Shown here piece after piece: positions 46,090 through 59,236 of a stretch of DNA of 64,000 nucleotides; positions within the stretch are counted from its first letter, which is position 1; each line of letters starts with the position of its first letter. The notes beneath the pieces are model-generated. The model saw only the letters and a list, made by a program, of their open reading frames with translations. It made no database searches and was not told the DNA's origin. Position numbers and translations under genes: made by a program. Source of the DNA: Unio delphinus (Eukaryota > Mollusca > Bivalvia > Unionida > Unionidae); the NCBI GenBank assembly GCA_029339505.1, contig JAQISU010000094.1, positions 4,505,001 through 4,569,000 of the forward strand, read 5' to 3'.

Positions 46090-46400
46090 TTGAATATTAA
46101 GATGGTTTTAACACATTTCAGTCATTTCATTATGATGTTTGCAGAGTGGTAGTTTACTAAGATGTCTAGCACTAGGGCATCATGTAACAGATCTATAGCA
46201 TCATGTCTCACCCAGTTCCATTATCCTGACTCCAGACTGGCCAGTCCATTAACACTAATATCTTAATGTTGAGTTTCAAGCGAGGCAACTGATAGCACTG
46301 CTTTTATAATTCTTTATTATGACTCAACCAGGGTTAAACACGTGACCTCTTGCATCACAGGCAGACGTTATGCCATCCAATCGATCTCCATTGTGGGTCG
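46090..46400 (-). mobile_element. Degenerate SINE copy
   Basis: Reverse complement shares the SINE body order seen at 2149-2453: GAGTCATAAT, CATTAAGATATTAGTGTTA, CTGGCCAGTC, AATGGAACTGGGTGAGACATG, ATGCCCTAGTGCTAGACATC. The tRNA-like promoter boxes are eroded. Confidence 0.7.
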
Positions 46401-47489
46401 TGGAGAATAGAGAAGCATACAGTTGATAGCTTTCTAGAGAAACATTGTGTTCAGTCTGTATTTGATTGAGTACAAGCGTTGTTTTACCACGGTCCGTCAC
46501 TACACATATTGTCGTGTCACGAGGTTCTGTTTTATAAAGGAAATGGTGCTAAAACTATTTATTAATTTCTTGGTCATAACAAAATTTGTTCAGGATGTTA
46601 CCAGAGCTGTAAACATGAAAAAACATATCTATTCTTTCAGTGACTACCTTACATGTATGTTTTTTTTACATAGATACATTTAGGAACGTTGGATAATGTA
46701 TGAATGCTATTAATATTTTTCTCTACATCTTAAATGAAGGCAATTGCGGATTAAGCATTGTTAACACAAGTTAATAATTTATTTGATATTAGACCAGTAA
46801 ATAAATTTTTGTTCTGTAAACTCTTGTCTCATTTGAAAGCCTTGGGAAACAAATATTTTCTAGATTCACTGAGACTATTCGTTTTTTGTCACCAACACCT
46901 AAACTAATACCATTAGGATTTAAAACAAAATAAATTGTTACAATGAGACAATCATAGAGCAATACAATTACAAGAATAATATTTGTTCTTCAGAAAACGG
47001 TTTTTTTAAATTTAATTTTTCTTTTAGTTCGTCATTATCACACCCAGTGCAATGCTGTTATGCCAATTTGTGTGTTCAATTTAGTTTTGAATGCATTATG
47101 TTTTGTCTTATTCTGTTTTCACTGGATCAATTGGAATATGCCACACATAATAAAGAAGTCTTAGTTTAATTTTTAATGCAGCTGTTTTTAATAATACTTT
47201 TCAAATGGTCGAACTCTGTCGCATTTGTTTCTTCTTTTGCGTCAATTATGACACTTTTGCATTGTACAACACCCATATTATTAGCATGTTTTCGACGTAT
47301 ATTCATAATATTCTGTTTGTTCAGCTGACGTCTTTAGTGTACTAAACAATGCAGTAAATGTAGTGTTTCTTGTTTTAATTGTTTCCCAAAAATCTATAAT
47401 AAGGTACATAACTGTTTGTTTTAACAGCTTTCTGCAATTTTATTTTGAATTTATAGAATACTTTTGTTGAATTATTCTTATTTTGATCA

Positions 47490-48558
47490 TCATCATTGGC
47501 GCCTTAGTCTCGGTCGACCATGCGGATAGCGCCCTTGGGGTGTCGTCTGTCTCTGGGTTGTTGGCATCGTCTGTTGTGGCTGTGCAGGCCTTTACGCGAG
47601 TGGCATTCCCTCTTGCAGTTTGTGCAGACATACTAGGAAGCCTGAGTTGCTGTGGTTGCTGACACGTGGCCCTTTCTTACACGTTTCTCTGCCGCCAACT
47701 GGCCTCTACTCGTATCAGCGACTGATATACCCGTACTTACTGTCAGTCTCCAGGTGCCTCGGTCCTCGGCCAGCACTTCCCAGCCATCAGGTGCGATGTC
47801 ACATACCTTCAGTTCCCTCTTGCACGCATCCTTGAAACGGAGTGAGGGGCGGCCGACTCTTCTCGTGCCAGTAGCCAGCTGTCCATATAGGATATCCTTT
47901 GGAAGCCTCCCATCCTCCATGCGTCGGACGTGTTCCAGCCATCGAATGCGACGTTTGCTCAGCAGGTAGAACATGCTGTGGGTATTTGCACGCTGCAGGA
48001 TTTCGCTGTGTGGGACACGGTCTCGCCAGCTGATTTTCAAGATGCGTTTAAGGCACCGTATATGGAAGGAGTGAGCCGGCGCTCTTGCCTCATGTAGGTA
48101 CTCCAGGTCTCACTTCCATATAGAAGGGTGTTGAAAATGCAGGCCTGGTAAACTTTGACTTTGGTTTGCTCTGTCAACGCGTTGTTTTCCCACACCATCT
48201 TCGTCAGTCATGACATGATGGTGTTTGCCTTTCCATGCCTTTTGTCCAGCTCCTTATCAAGCGAGAGAGTGTTGCTGATGGTTGATTCCAGATAGGTAAA
48301 GTTGTTGACTGCTTCCAAGGTGATACCGTTGATTTTGATTTTAGGGGCAATGATGGTATCTTGCACGCTGACCTTTGTCTTTTCCAGGCTGATGGTGAGT
48401 CCAAACTGCATGCAGGCATCAGCAAAATGGTCTCCCAGTCTCTGAAGGGCTTCCTCAGTGTACGCCACAAGAGCCGCGTCATCTGCTAAAAGCATCTCCC
48501 TGATGAGCACAGTCCTCACTTTTGTCTTCGAGTGTTGAACAGCCTCCCATCGGACCTG

Positions 48559-48625
<67 letters not shown>

Positions 48626-50790
48626 ATCAGTGGACGAGTCAAAGGCGTAGGACAGAAGCAAAGAGAAAAAGATCCCGAATAGTGTTTGTACCAGAACGCA
48701 GCCCTGCTTCACACCGCTGTTAACTGGGAAGGAGGTTGAGGAAGATCCATCATACATGACTGTTCCCTTCATATCTGCATGGAAAGAGATTATCATGCTG
48801 CGGAGTTTAGAGGAGCAACCGATCTTACTGAGAACTTCAAAAAGACCCTTTCTGCTGACTAAGTCAAAGGCCTTGGTGAGGTCGATGAGGTCAATTAGAG
48901 TGGTTGACCTTGCTCTCTGCTCTACTCTTGGAGTTGTCGTAAAGAGAAGATCATGTCTGTTGTCGACCTACCTGATCTGAAGAAGCACTGGGATTCTGGG
49001 TACACACGGTCTGCCAGCAACTGCAGCCTGTTTAGTATGATGCGGGCATACACTTTACCAACGATGCTCAGAAGCGAGAACCCTCAGTAATTATTACAGT
49101 CACTGCGATCGCCCTTGTTTTTGTAAAAGGTCACAATTGTGGCATCACGCATGTCTTTGGGGACTGCTCCTTCCTCCCAGCAGAGGCAAAGTAGTTCGTG
49201 CATTGGTTGAAGAAGTGTTGGTTTCCCACATTTGATAGCGTCGGGTGGGATGCTGTCACTACCTGGTGCTTTGTCATTTGGTAGGGAGTCAATAGCTTTG
49301 CTGAGCTTTTCTAAGGTTGGCACTTTGTCGAGTTCCTCCATGGTGGGAAGATTCTTTATGCTGCTGAGGGCTGTTTGGTGACTAACGTTTCTCGGGAGTA
49401 TAGCTCTGAGTAGTGCACCACACATCTGGCCATCTGTTATCCACGGTCTGTGATCTTCACTCCCATCATAGATTTCAGGGGAGAGACCCCTTTCACTGTA
49501 GGGCCTAGATATTTAGCCTGGTGAGTTCTCTATCGATGATGGCCGTTTTCCTGGTGTCATCCACTTCTCTGAGGTCATCGGAGATGCCTGTACACACGGT
49601 GTGTACATTTCAGCTTGCAAATCGAAGAGCTGGAGTCTTCTTTATTGGTTTCTTTTTCCTTTTGTCTGGTGTGTAATTTTCGTCTGCTTGCCATGTTGAG
49701 CAACACACTGAGCTCCAGACATCCACTGGAGCAGGCAGACGATGGCGAGACAACACCTTATGGACCGGGGGCTGCCCGGCTTGAGGCGGGCGGTAGTTAG
49801 CCAGTGGGACACGATGATCCCTTCCACCGTCAAAACGAACCCGTGGCGCCCCTTCTCTACGCCAATTGGGTGGGACTTATAACCCGTAAACTGTCATCTT
49901 CCGTGTTGTTTCCTCACTTAGTAGCGAGTAGTGCACCACACATCTAGCCATCTGTTATCCACGGTCTGTGATCTTCACTCCCATCATAGATTTCAGGGGA
50001 GAGACCCCTTTCACTGTAGGGCCTAGATATTTAGCCTGGTGAGTTCTCTATCGATGATGGCCGTTTTCCTGGTGTCATCCACTTCTCTGAGGTCATCGGA
50101 GATGCCTGTACACACGGTGTGTACATTTCAGCTTGCAAATCGAAGAGCTGGAGTCTTCTTTATTGGTTTCTTTTTCCTTTTGTCTGGTGTGTAATTTTCG
50201 TCTGCTTGCCATGTTGAGCAACACACTGAGCTCCAGACATCCACTGGAACAGGCAGACGATGGCGGGACAACACCTTATGGACCGGGGGCTGCCCGGCTT
50301 GAGGCGGGCGGTAGTTAGCCAGTGGGACACGATGATCCCTTCCACCGTCAAAACGGACCCGTGGCGCCCCTTCTCTACGCCAATTGGGTGGGACTTATAA
50401 CCCGTAAACTGTCATCTTCCGTGTTGTTTCCTCACTTAGTATCGAGACTGGAGTGACCTCTCCAGGGTGCAAGCCTAGGCATGGAATATGGAGATCCTGG
50501 GTTGCCCAGGCTTCAGGATCCCCTTCTCATCTTTGCTGGTTGGGTCCAAAGGAATGCTGAGCATGACATTTGGCACCAATTTGGATATTGGAGCTGCCGG
50601 AAGGAAGTCGTAGTCGAATTCCAGCCGCCTTGAGGGCTCCACTCCGGATTTTCTGTCTGGGTTTACTCCTGTAGCCTTTCCTTCTCCCGATGCCGAAGAT
50701 ATCCACAACTCAGTGGAGCAAGTAACCTCCAGTCCATCAGAGCGAGACAGTGGTCCTGCAGCGATCATTACACCTGGAAAGGAGAGGCTA
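47490..50790 (-). mobile_element. Non-LTR retrotransposon, decayed
   Basis: Minus-strand frames carry an RT: KAPGSDSIPPDAIK near 49250, VNSGVKQGCVLVQTLFGIFF near 48700 and MLLADDAALVAYTEEALQRL near 48470 (catalytic LADD). A C-terminal region follows with WRDRVPHSEILQRANT, RIRWLEHVRRMEDGRLPKDI and GRPSLRFKDACKREL (47700-48030). Frameshifts and a (TA)n run inside the RT (48565-48621) make it inactive. The 5' part is duplicated (see next entry). The clade was not determined. Confidence 0.88.
49411..50446. repeat. 518-bp tandem duplication in the LINE 5' region
   Basis: TAGTGCACCACACATCTGGC at 49411 recurs (one mismatch) at 49929, and the whole 518 bp repeats almost identically, including GATGGCGAGACAACACC / GATGGCGGGACAACACC. 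Confidence 0.93.
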
Positions 50791-51335
50791 TGAGAGACTC
50801 TTCAGTTCCCTTTGGCAAGCGGGACGTCAGTCCCAGACCTTGCACCTGAGATTAATATTGGCAGTTGTCCTGTCTTGCAAATCAATAATTTTTGGGCTTA
50901 ACTAATTTCTTGTATTTTGCACATTTTTCGATGTTAGCTTAATATCTTGGTCTCCTTTGATTTTTGTAATATTTCTTTGAAACATTCTTGTAATTCTGCA
51001 AAACATCTGAATTTATTATCTATTTATTTGGTCGTAAATACTGAAGAATGTTAGATATTACATCTCTTCTTTCTATTACGGTTTGCAAAGTTTCAAATAA
51101 CGTTAGACAATGTATGGAATCAATTTTCAACCAAGTCATTGGCATCTGCAATTTTTTTTTATTAGCTCCGCATCGATATGTCTTATAGCTCTGATATTTT
51201 GTAAGCTATATAGCACAACCACGTTCAATACCTGTACATTGATATTGTTCAATTTCCTATCTTCCGATGTTTTGCTTATTTGAGTAATAGATCCAATTTT
51301 CAAAAACCGACTAGTAATGCTTTCAGTTGGTTTAA

Positions 51336-51337
<2 letters not shown>

Positions 51338-51376
<39 letters not shown>
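51338..51376. repeat. (GT)n microsatellite at the SINE 3' end
   Basis: A GT run directly abutting the 3' end of the next minus-strand SINE, probably grown from its tail. Confidence 0.9.
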
Positions 51377-51377
<1 letters not shown>

Positions 51378-51392
51378 TTGTAATTTGTAATG

Positions 51393-51690
51393 TAGCTTTA
51401 ACAATTTTTCAATCATGTCGCTACGATGTCTGCAGTGTGGCAGAATATAGTGATGTTTAGCACTGGGGCCTCATGCCGCAGTCATGTAGCGTGATGCCCC
51501 ACTCAGTCACATTATGACACCAGGCCGACCAATCCTAACACTAACCTCTTAATGTTGAACACCAAGCAAGGTAGCAGTTAGTACCATTTTTGTAAGTCTT
51601 TGGTATGACTCGGCTAGGGCTCGAACACACAACCTCCCGCTTCCGAGGCAGACGCTCCCACCACTAGACCACCGGAGCGGTTTGGTTTAA
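51393..51690 (-). mobile_element. tRNA-derived SINE, near-complete
   Basis: Reverse complement begins CGCTCCGGTGGTCTAGTGG (box A), then TGTGTTCGAGCCCTAGCC (box B), the family body, and ends AAATTGTTAAAGCTACATTA. It is the best copy for defining the family, as it is not interrupted. Confidence 0.88.
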
Positions 51691-54147
51691 CAGTATCGCG
51701 TACATGTTTGCTTCTTTTGTAGTTTCAGCTGCCTAGCACCAACTTTCAATATTATTTTTCCTGAGTTTCTTACCGAGATTTGTACATCTTTGAAAATATT
51801 TATTCGATCAGTTTATATTTGACGTTTAAAGCATATATTACATGCATATGATGAAATTCAGTCACTTTTTCATCGTTTGTGCTGGTATGTATTCTGTGTA
51901 TGGCAGCTTTTTCCAAATGTTTTGTTATTGTCATTACCATTGCATTACTCAAATTTACAACGTGAAATCAATACATTTAGCATGTAAAGAATTTAAGAAG
52001 TGTTGCATTATTGAGGTGATCAAGTTAAATGTGTACATGTTTAGGTTTTCAAAACCCACGAACCCTATCAGATCCGTTTGAAGTCTTTATGATGTTTTGA
52101 TTAATGAATCCTATGAAGTTACCGCTGTTACCGATAATAAGCAATGAAACAAATGCTGAGTGCTGAGTGATTTGTACGGTAGAGTTTCAGACATACAATA
52201 TCAATACTTTTGTCGTTGTCGTTCTTTCTTGCAACTACTAGCATTAATATAAGTGATTGCTAATTTCACACTTGTCCATGAATCAGACAACATGATTATC
52301 ATCAATATGTTTAGTTTTGGTACATAATATTTACTCACTTTGTCGACAATTTTGTGCTCATCAATTTGGTTTCGTACTTTCACATTTTCTTGATCAGCGC
52401 TTGGAATATTTTTGGTTACGTACATTATAATGATAAGATTTTATTTCGAGAATAAAATTGTCTTTGGATTAAAGTTGTATTGTACGATACTCCTGATCTT
52501 CAGGACCACATATCTCGGTAAAAGTCATAGCTATCCCAAGCATGTATTGTTGAATTTTACTATTGAAGCTTCTATGTATAGTTAAAATCTTACCATTATG
52601 TTTTCAAATGAGTGGAAACGTTGCTAATCTAAAACAATAGCTATTTCATCCTTGATACTTATTTCAACAGTGGGAATATGTTCTGTATAACACCTGTTTA
52701 CAGATTACATAACTCCAGACAATGGAGTTAATCTTGCAACAACTTCATTAGTGAGGCCGTTACTATTCTGCAGAACAAAGTCTTTGCAAGCTGTTACCAA
52801 ATCTTCATCCGCAAAGCAATTATTCATACCTTAAATTAAAGTACAATACTTTTCTTGTTTGCCAGCTGAATGATTTTGATCGCAATCATTTAGTTCTTCT
52901 TCCTGCCACTAATATATGTCATCATCTGTGACTTATTCTTTCGACCTTAAGTATAACTCTACTCATGAATTGATGAAACTTTTTATTAAAGTTTTACATG
53001 TATGTATGTTTGACTCCAATATAGTATCACAGACTGTATGTAAACATTTCATCGACAGGTAAAGGTATTTTAATTCAGTAACAGTGGTCTTTATTTAATT
53101 TAAAGAAACAAGAAGCCTGCAAACATATTTATATGAATCTGGAATCACGGTTGGTTGGTACAAGAAAGATATTACGGAAACGGAGTTGTTTTCAATAACA
53201 CCCATCTTAGCAGATTGCCAGAATTAAAGTCAGCACGGTGTCCTTTCTTCTGTTGAGGATTCATCCTTTTGAATCTCCTAAGTTGTAGTTACAATAGTGT
53301 ACTGTGGTTTATACCTGAATTTAATTAGGAAACAATTTATATTTCGCTGTCATACACATTACTAATATTAATATAGTCAATATAGTCGAACATCTGTTTA
53401 TTGTTATTGTGCTTAGTAAACAATTTTAGTGTAAAATGCATCACTAATTGTGCAGTTGTCATGGATGCTATATTTTCTTTGGATACAATTCTCAAGAAGT
53501 TTAAATGGCTCCATCTCAGTTTATATACTTTGCATTGTATTACACAGTTTTGAAACAATATTTCCATGCTTATGTTTACGTAGAGAATGAAAATGATATA
53601 TGTACATTCCTCTCTGGGCTTTTACCACGCCAATATTTTCTTATCTAACCTAAGATAAACTTTGTCTCGTCACTGATAATCATATTGTACTAATTTCTAC
53701 CATCAGTACATCTTCTTCACTTACGGCATTACGAAAAACGGCATAAGCACTTTCGAGATTGTTGCCCTTTTCTGAAATCGTATATCTTCCATATTGGTGA
53801 CATCTTAATAGCAGTTGATATTATTTTATTATAGATTTAAACAGATCAGCTGTAGTCTTTTTACGGTTCTTGTGTACCAGACATGTATGTTATCGTCTCT
53901 CACAATACTGAATGGTGGCGTCCCACGTCGATTACGATTTTTATGACCACGTTCATTATATATTTGCAAACTTCCTAATATTAATATTTAACATGACTCC
54001 GATGCTAGATATATTCATGTTGGTGAAATTATTCTTATATAAACGTTGTATCGTCTGTGTCTCTTCATGTGACAACGCTTTGCTCTGTGGTCAAAATAAT
54101 AGCAGAAAGCAAAGGAACCCCACCATTATTGTACACTCGTTGTCATA
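51691..54147. other. Intronic sequence without recognised features
   Basis: AT-rich sequence. A few 70-80-codon frames are present on both strands, none protein-like. Nothing else was recognised. Confidence 0.6.
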
Positions 54148-54310
54148 AATTAACTTAAGTGTTAAGACTGGTGGGCTTGGTGTCAAGATAATATGACTGG
54201 CTGGGACATGATGTTGTCTGCGATATGATGTTCCTCTGCTAGACACTACTATAAACTGCCACACTGCAGGCAATTAGTAAATTACTAAAATTGTTAAAAA
54301 TGTATTTAAA
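54148..54310 (+). mobile_element. SINE 3' fragment
   Basis: It carries GTTAAGACTGGTGGGCTTGG, AATATGACTGGCTGGGACATG and ACTAAAATTGTTAAAAATG, the 3' half of the SINE body. The tRNA part is missing. Confidence 0.7.
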
Positions 54311-54840
54311 ATCCAAATCACATACATATCATACAGATTATTTGCTTAAATCAAATACAGCACGTAATTTAAGCTTCATATTTCAATATGGAAGTTTAGC
54401 GTTTGAATATATCATTTGCGACACTGCCGATCACTAAATTGACACTTTTTTCTCTTGATTCCACTTTTATACAAATATATGAATATAAATTGGTTCTAGA
54501 TACCGACGTTTATTCTTTAATGTTAATTTCGTAAATACTTCTCTCACTCTGCTGGAAACTGTTGCATTCATTACGATTTAATTTGTGCAGTCATTTATGT
54601 TGTGGTAATATGTTATATGTTTCATTTGTGTTCACTTCGCTGTGTCATTAGGATCATAGTCTATGTGGTTTAGTATTGGAGTTTGATCTAACAGGTCTAG
54701 CGATTTGTTGAGTTGTGTACACTTTTTTGGAGTACAACGTTTCATATCAGTATTGAAGTCAACTTACCTTCTCCCGAACGGATTGTATGTGTCTTTTGGG
54801 AGCTCAAGCTATTTACATTTAATTGTATTCATATTTCTAG

Positions 54841-55024
54841 GTAAAAATGTGGATTACATTCAACGAACCTTGGGTCGTTGCCTACCTTGGCTACGGGACA
54901 GGGGTCTTTGCGCCTGGTATCCGTGGCTCTGGAAAGAACGATTATATTGCAGCACACAACTTGTTGATCGCGCATGCCAAGGCCTACAGGGAATATAACA
55001 ACACCTACAGGACAAACCAGACCG
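54841..55024 (+). CDS. GH1 exon, domain B (acid/base Glu)
   Basis: It encodes VKMWITFNEPWVVAYLGYGT, GVFAPGI and NLLIAHAKAYREYN. The acid/base Glu is present (codon 54865-54867). Acceptor TTCTAG and donor GTGAGA. Domain B therefore has the full catalytic pair. Confidence 0.96.
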
Positions 55025-55524
55025 GTGAGACTTTTCACAACATAAGGTTAAATAATCCAGTTGCAGTTCAAACTGATTATGGTGTTCGTTGATTTAACTT
55101 TACTTTTTAAAATATATGTGCAACATTCTATGTTAATTACATATATATTTATTTAAAAAAGGATTCATTATTTATTGCTGATATGGATGCCATGTTTATT
55201 TTCTATACACTTCTATACACTCAGTCTGTTTTTTTGAACTATCATTTCGAGAACCATGACAGCAAAAATGTATAAAGGCTTTTAGTTTGTAGAGACAAAT
55301 TCCGCTTTACAGATATGGTAATTTCGTTTACCGAAATTACAATTTTAAATTATCGTATGTATGTAGCTATGCAGGTATATCTGTAGGTAGATTTATCTTG
55401 CTGTTCTTTTGTTTTCTTTTGTTGGTTGATTGATTGGCTTTAAGATATGGTGATTATATACGTAGTGTAAAATATTTGCTTCTTGTATCGCGATACAGAT
55501 TCCTATGTCTCCCATCGTGTGCAA

Positions 55525-56175
55525 ACTGGCATCCTCAATATAGTACAAATATGAGTGTATATCTCATTATAAGATATGATATCTTCATTACCATACAAAT
55601 ACAATTGTCTGTCATAGTTTTCACAACGGCTTTCTCAGTACCATATAAATATGATAGTCTATTACAGTTTTCTAACCGGCCTCATCATTACCATACAGAT
55701 ATGATGTTCTCTCATAGTTTGAAAAACGGCATCCTCATTACCATACATATATGTTGCTTATTATAGTTTTTAAAAAAAAAACGGCATCCTCATTTCCATA
55801 CAGATATGATGGTCTCTCATAGTGTGCAAAATGGCATCCTCATTACCGTACAAATACAATTGTCTGTCATAATAGATTTCTAAATGACATCTTCATTTTA
55901 CCATAAAGATATGCTGGTCTCTTATAGTTCGCAAAAAGGCATCCTCATTACTATACAGATATGATGATCTCTCATGGTTTGAAAACGACATCCTCATTAC
56001 CATACAGATATGATGGTCTATCATAGTGTGCAAAACGGCATCCTTATTACCGTACAAATACAATTGTCTGTCATATTAGTTTTAAAACGGCATCCTCATT
56101 AACATATAAATATGATGGTTTATCATAGTTTAAAAAAGAGCATCCTCATTTCCATATAGATACGAGGGTAACTCT
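55525..56175. repeat. ~50-bp minisatellite in an intron
   Basis: ACGGCATCCTCATTACCATA followed by CAGATATGATGGTCTCTCAT and AGTTTG repeats about twelve times (e.g. 55730, 55783, 55832, 55938, 55988, 56037, 56088, 56137) with substitutions. Confidence 0.88.
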
Positions 56176-56238
56176 CATTAAGCGCTTACTGGTTTTTAAG
56201 GCTTACTTGTAAGTTTTCTAATCTTTTTTCTTCTTCAG

Positions 56239-56481
56239 GAAGTATTGGCATCACTTTGAACGTTGGCTGGTCTGAGCCATTTGACATGTATAATCCAGAA
56301 GATCTAGAAGCTTCGGACAGGGACCTGCAGTTTAACCTTGGCTGGTTCGCGAACCCTATATACGTCAATGGAGACTATCCAGATGTAATGAAGTGGAAAA
56401 TCGGAAATAAAAGTCGCGAGCAGAGCTTAAATAAGTCTCGGCTTCCTGAATTTACAGATGAGGATAAACAACTTGTTCATG
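56239..56481 (+). CDS. GH1 exon, domain B (IGIT to VHG)
   Basis: It encodes SIGITLNVGWSEPFD, LQFNLGWFANPIYVNGDYPD and RLPEFTDEDKQLVHG. It is 243 bp and in frame with both neighbours. Confidence 0.95.
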
Positions 56482-57209
56482 GTATAGTGCAACTATATTA
56501 TAATTGTTCTCAACCATTTGGCAGAAAATTATTAAAGTGATATTGAAACACTGAATCTATGGTTTTAAGTGCGAATGAAAATGGCTCAGTGAATCTAGTT
56601 TCAACAATTAGGGAATGATGAACCTATCTAACTTTGTAAAATACACAGCAAGATATTAATCTTTTGCAACACAGTCCTTAACAAATGTATGCAGACACAA
56701 GAAAGTGGAAATAATATGAATAAAGTTGAAAGGAAGAGCCGGGAAAACAAAATTTTGAATAATACTTATTATGTGTAATATCTGCATCAGGAATGTTTTT
56801 TATGAGAACTTGTAAACTAATCAATAATAGAAATATAGTATCAGAGTAAAATCATCAAATGTTTGGATAAATCAAACCAAAGAAGCTGGCACATATACGG
56901 TCTATGTTATTAGTTTAGTGTGCTTCTCAAGAATCTTTTTATACGAAATTTTATACTGATGAAAAAAAAGTTTAAATCTGAATTCACCTGTCAAGTTCAA
57001 TGGGTCTCTGCTTTTAAATATGCAGATGTTTTGTTCAAAATTACAGAAGAGGTTTGTCCAAAACTTAGATTTTTTCCGGCATAGAAAAGCAATTATATTA
57101 TTTTAAAGTTGATGAAACAATAACAACTGATCTATTAGAACAAGAGAGACAATCCGATAAATTAGAGAAATCCCTATAGTTCCATATTTCTCTCTTTCAT
57201 TGCATGTAG

Positions 57210-57339
57210 GTACCTATGACTTTCTTGGTTTGAATTTCTACTCAGCCAGCATGGTAAACTCAAACATAATAACAACCGAGGAGCCCAGTTTTGACAATGA
57301 CAAAGATGTTTCCGGTAAAGAAATTCCAAATGCTTTGGG
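57210..57339 (+). CDS. GH1 exon, domain B (DFLGLNFY)
   Basis: It encodes TYDFLGLNFYSASMV and a Ser/Asp-rich loop. Donor GTATGT. It ends two bases into a Gly codon that the next exon completes. Confidence 0.93.
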
Positions 57340-57926
57340 GTATGTATTTTCTTTTATTACATACTCAAAAGCTTCTCTTTATAAAGGAAAATATACAAAT
57401 ATTCCTACGACAGCTGTGAAATTTAATGAACTCCATTAAACTCTTTGCAAAAGGACTAGATGCATTGTGGGAAATGTACAACGTGTACACAAAGATGGCT
57501 AGAAGGTCTGTAAATTGTGACTGTCAATGGTATACGTTTTACAAAACGTTTTACTTGGCTTTTGAATACATGTACATAGAAAAACAATGGTGCATAAAGA
57601 CTATTCCAGGATAAGGCTGAAACAAATTGAAGAAAATACACCATAATCGGTGATTTTGTTGTATTTCATCACATAATCAAAACTTAATCATCGTAAAAAA
57701 ATATAATAATGATGGTTACCAATTTGACCGTTACGAAGCACCATCACGGTATTGTTGATATTGAGACAGGAAAGCAGAACTAAACAGCCACATTTGTGTC
57801 AATATTAGAACAGCAATGCAATGAAATAAATCACTTTGTACTTCCAATATCGTCAACTGCGCCCTGAAAGAATGAAAGAAACAGTATGAATTAGATACAT
57901 AAAAAGAATGCTTTAACTAATCAAAC

Positions 57927-57929
<3 letters not shown>

Positions 57930-57987
<58 letters not shown>
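57930..57987. repeat. (TA)n microsatellite
   Basis: TA run. Two more runs, (CA)n(TA)n at 58168-58200 and (TA)n at 58326-58385, lie in the same intron. Confidence 0.96.
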
Positions 57988-57990
<3 letters not shown>

Positions 57991-58323
57991 TTTTTATTCA
58001 AACGGTTCATAAAAAGATATTTAAAAAATGTAATGGTATGGGTGTATGCGATAAATCTACACTACATATTAGAGCTTTGTTCTGAGTTGAACAAAAGATC
58101 TCGCTTGATACAGTGTGTGAATATGGTGTGGATATATGACTTGGACGTATTCCTAGGCCATAACAAACCAAAGACACACACACACACACATATATATATA
58201 CCAATATACCAAGAACAGTATTTAATATTTAACCTCCAATTTTAACCATGCATTGTGCCAAATACACAGAATGAATCTCCAGACAAAAAATTCCTATGAG
58301 TATGACGATACACTGCTATTGAA

Positions 58324-58386
<63 letters not shown>

Positions 58387-58583
58387 TTGTATGATTATAT
58401 GATATAAGAATTGTTTTAACATTTGACACTTCTGGGTCGGATTTCTTGTTAAGTGACACAATCCCTCCTCAACTTAAATAAGAGTCTAATCATGATTAAG
58501 TATAATCATCTTTGCAATTTGACATTTAAAAAAACCCAACACATTCTGTCTCTAATTTTCAGTTTTTACACATACATTTGTAG

Positions 58584-58768
58584 GTCCGGTTCAGACTGGT
58601 TAAAGGTGACTCCTTTTGGAATGAGGAAGATTCTGAACTGGATCAAGAGTCATTACAACAACGTTCCAGTCTACGTTACGGAGAACGGTGTTTCCGACCT
58701 GAATGGGACATTGCTTGACTTTCACAGGATTCACTTCTACAGGACTTATATCAATGAGATGCTGAAAG
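58584..58768 (+). CDS. GH1 exon, domain B (nucleophile)
   Basis: It encodes [20 protein letters not shown] and [12 protein letters not shown], with the canonical TENG nucleophile motif (Glu codon 58681-58683), then [14 protein letters not shown]. It is 185 bp. Confidence 0.96.
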
Positions 58769-59236
58769 GTACGCGTCTAAGAGTGAATACATAATAATTT
58801 AGACATTTATGTATGTTTACTCTACGTTAGCATCAATGAGACTGAATGACGCATGGAATGCGGATAATGAGATAATGGTATAATACAATTCACTCCGGTC
58901 ATATCGGAATTTAACACCGACCATTGCAGTAATGGGTGCCATTTTTTTAATTTGATTGTAATTGGGAAATATTCACTTCGTTTAGATTATATAGATCGTC
59001 TGGATGTAAAGTGCTGACAGTTAAAGTGCAGAGCATATAATAATCAGGACTGAATAGACTTTGGTTCAAGAAAATTAGTGTTAAATTATATTAAACAAAC
59101 CAATTTATATTTAATTTAAAATGAGCAAATACGCATGCATGACCCATGTGACTTTTCATATAATTGCAACTTGAAATTATTGCATGTAAGATGAAATTTC
59201 GAGAACTGTTTTTAAGTATCGATAGTTTCATAGCTT

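Noticed and set aside
49615..50318. Two near-identical ORFs at 49615-49800 and 50133-50318
   Set aside because: They are antisense parts of the 518-bp LINE duplication.
55525..56175. Second regularly spaced repeat array
   Set aside because: A ~50-bp tandem minisatellite without spacers.
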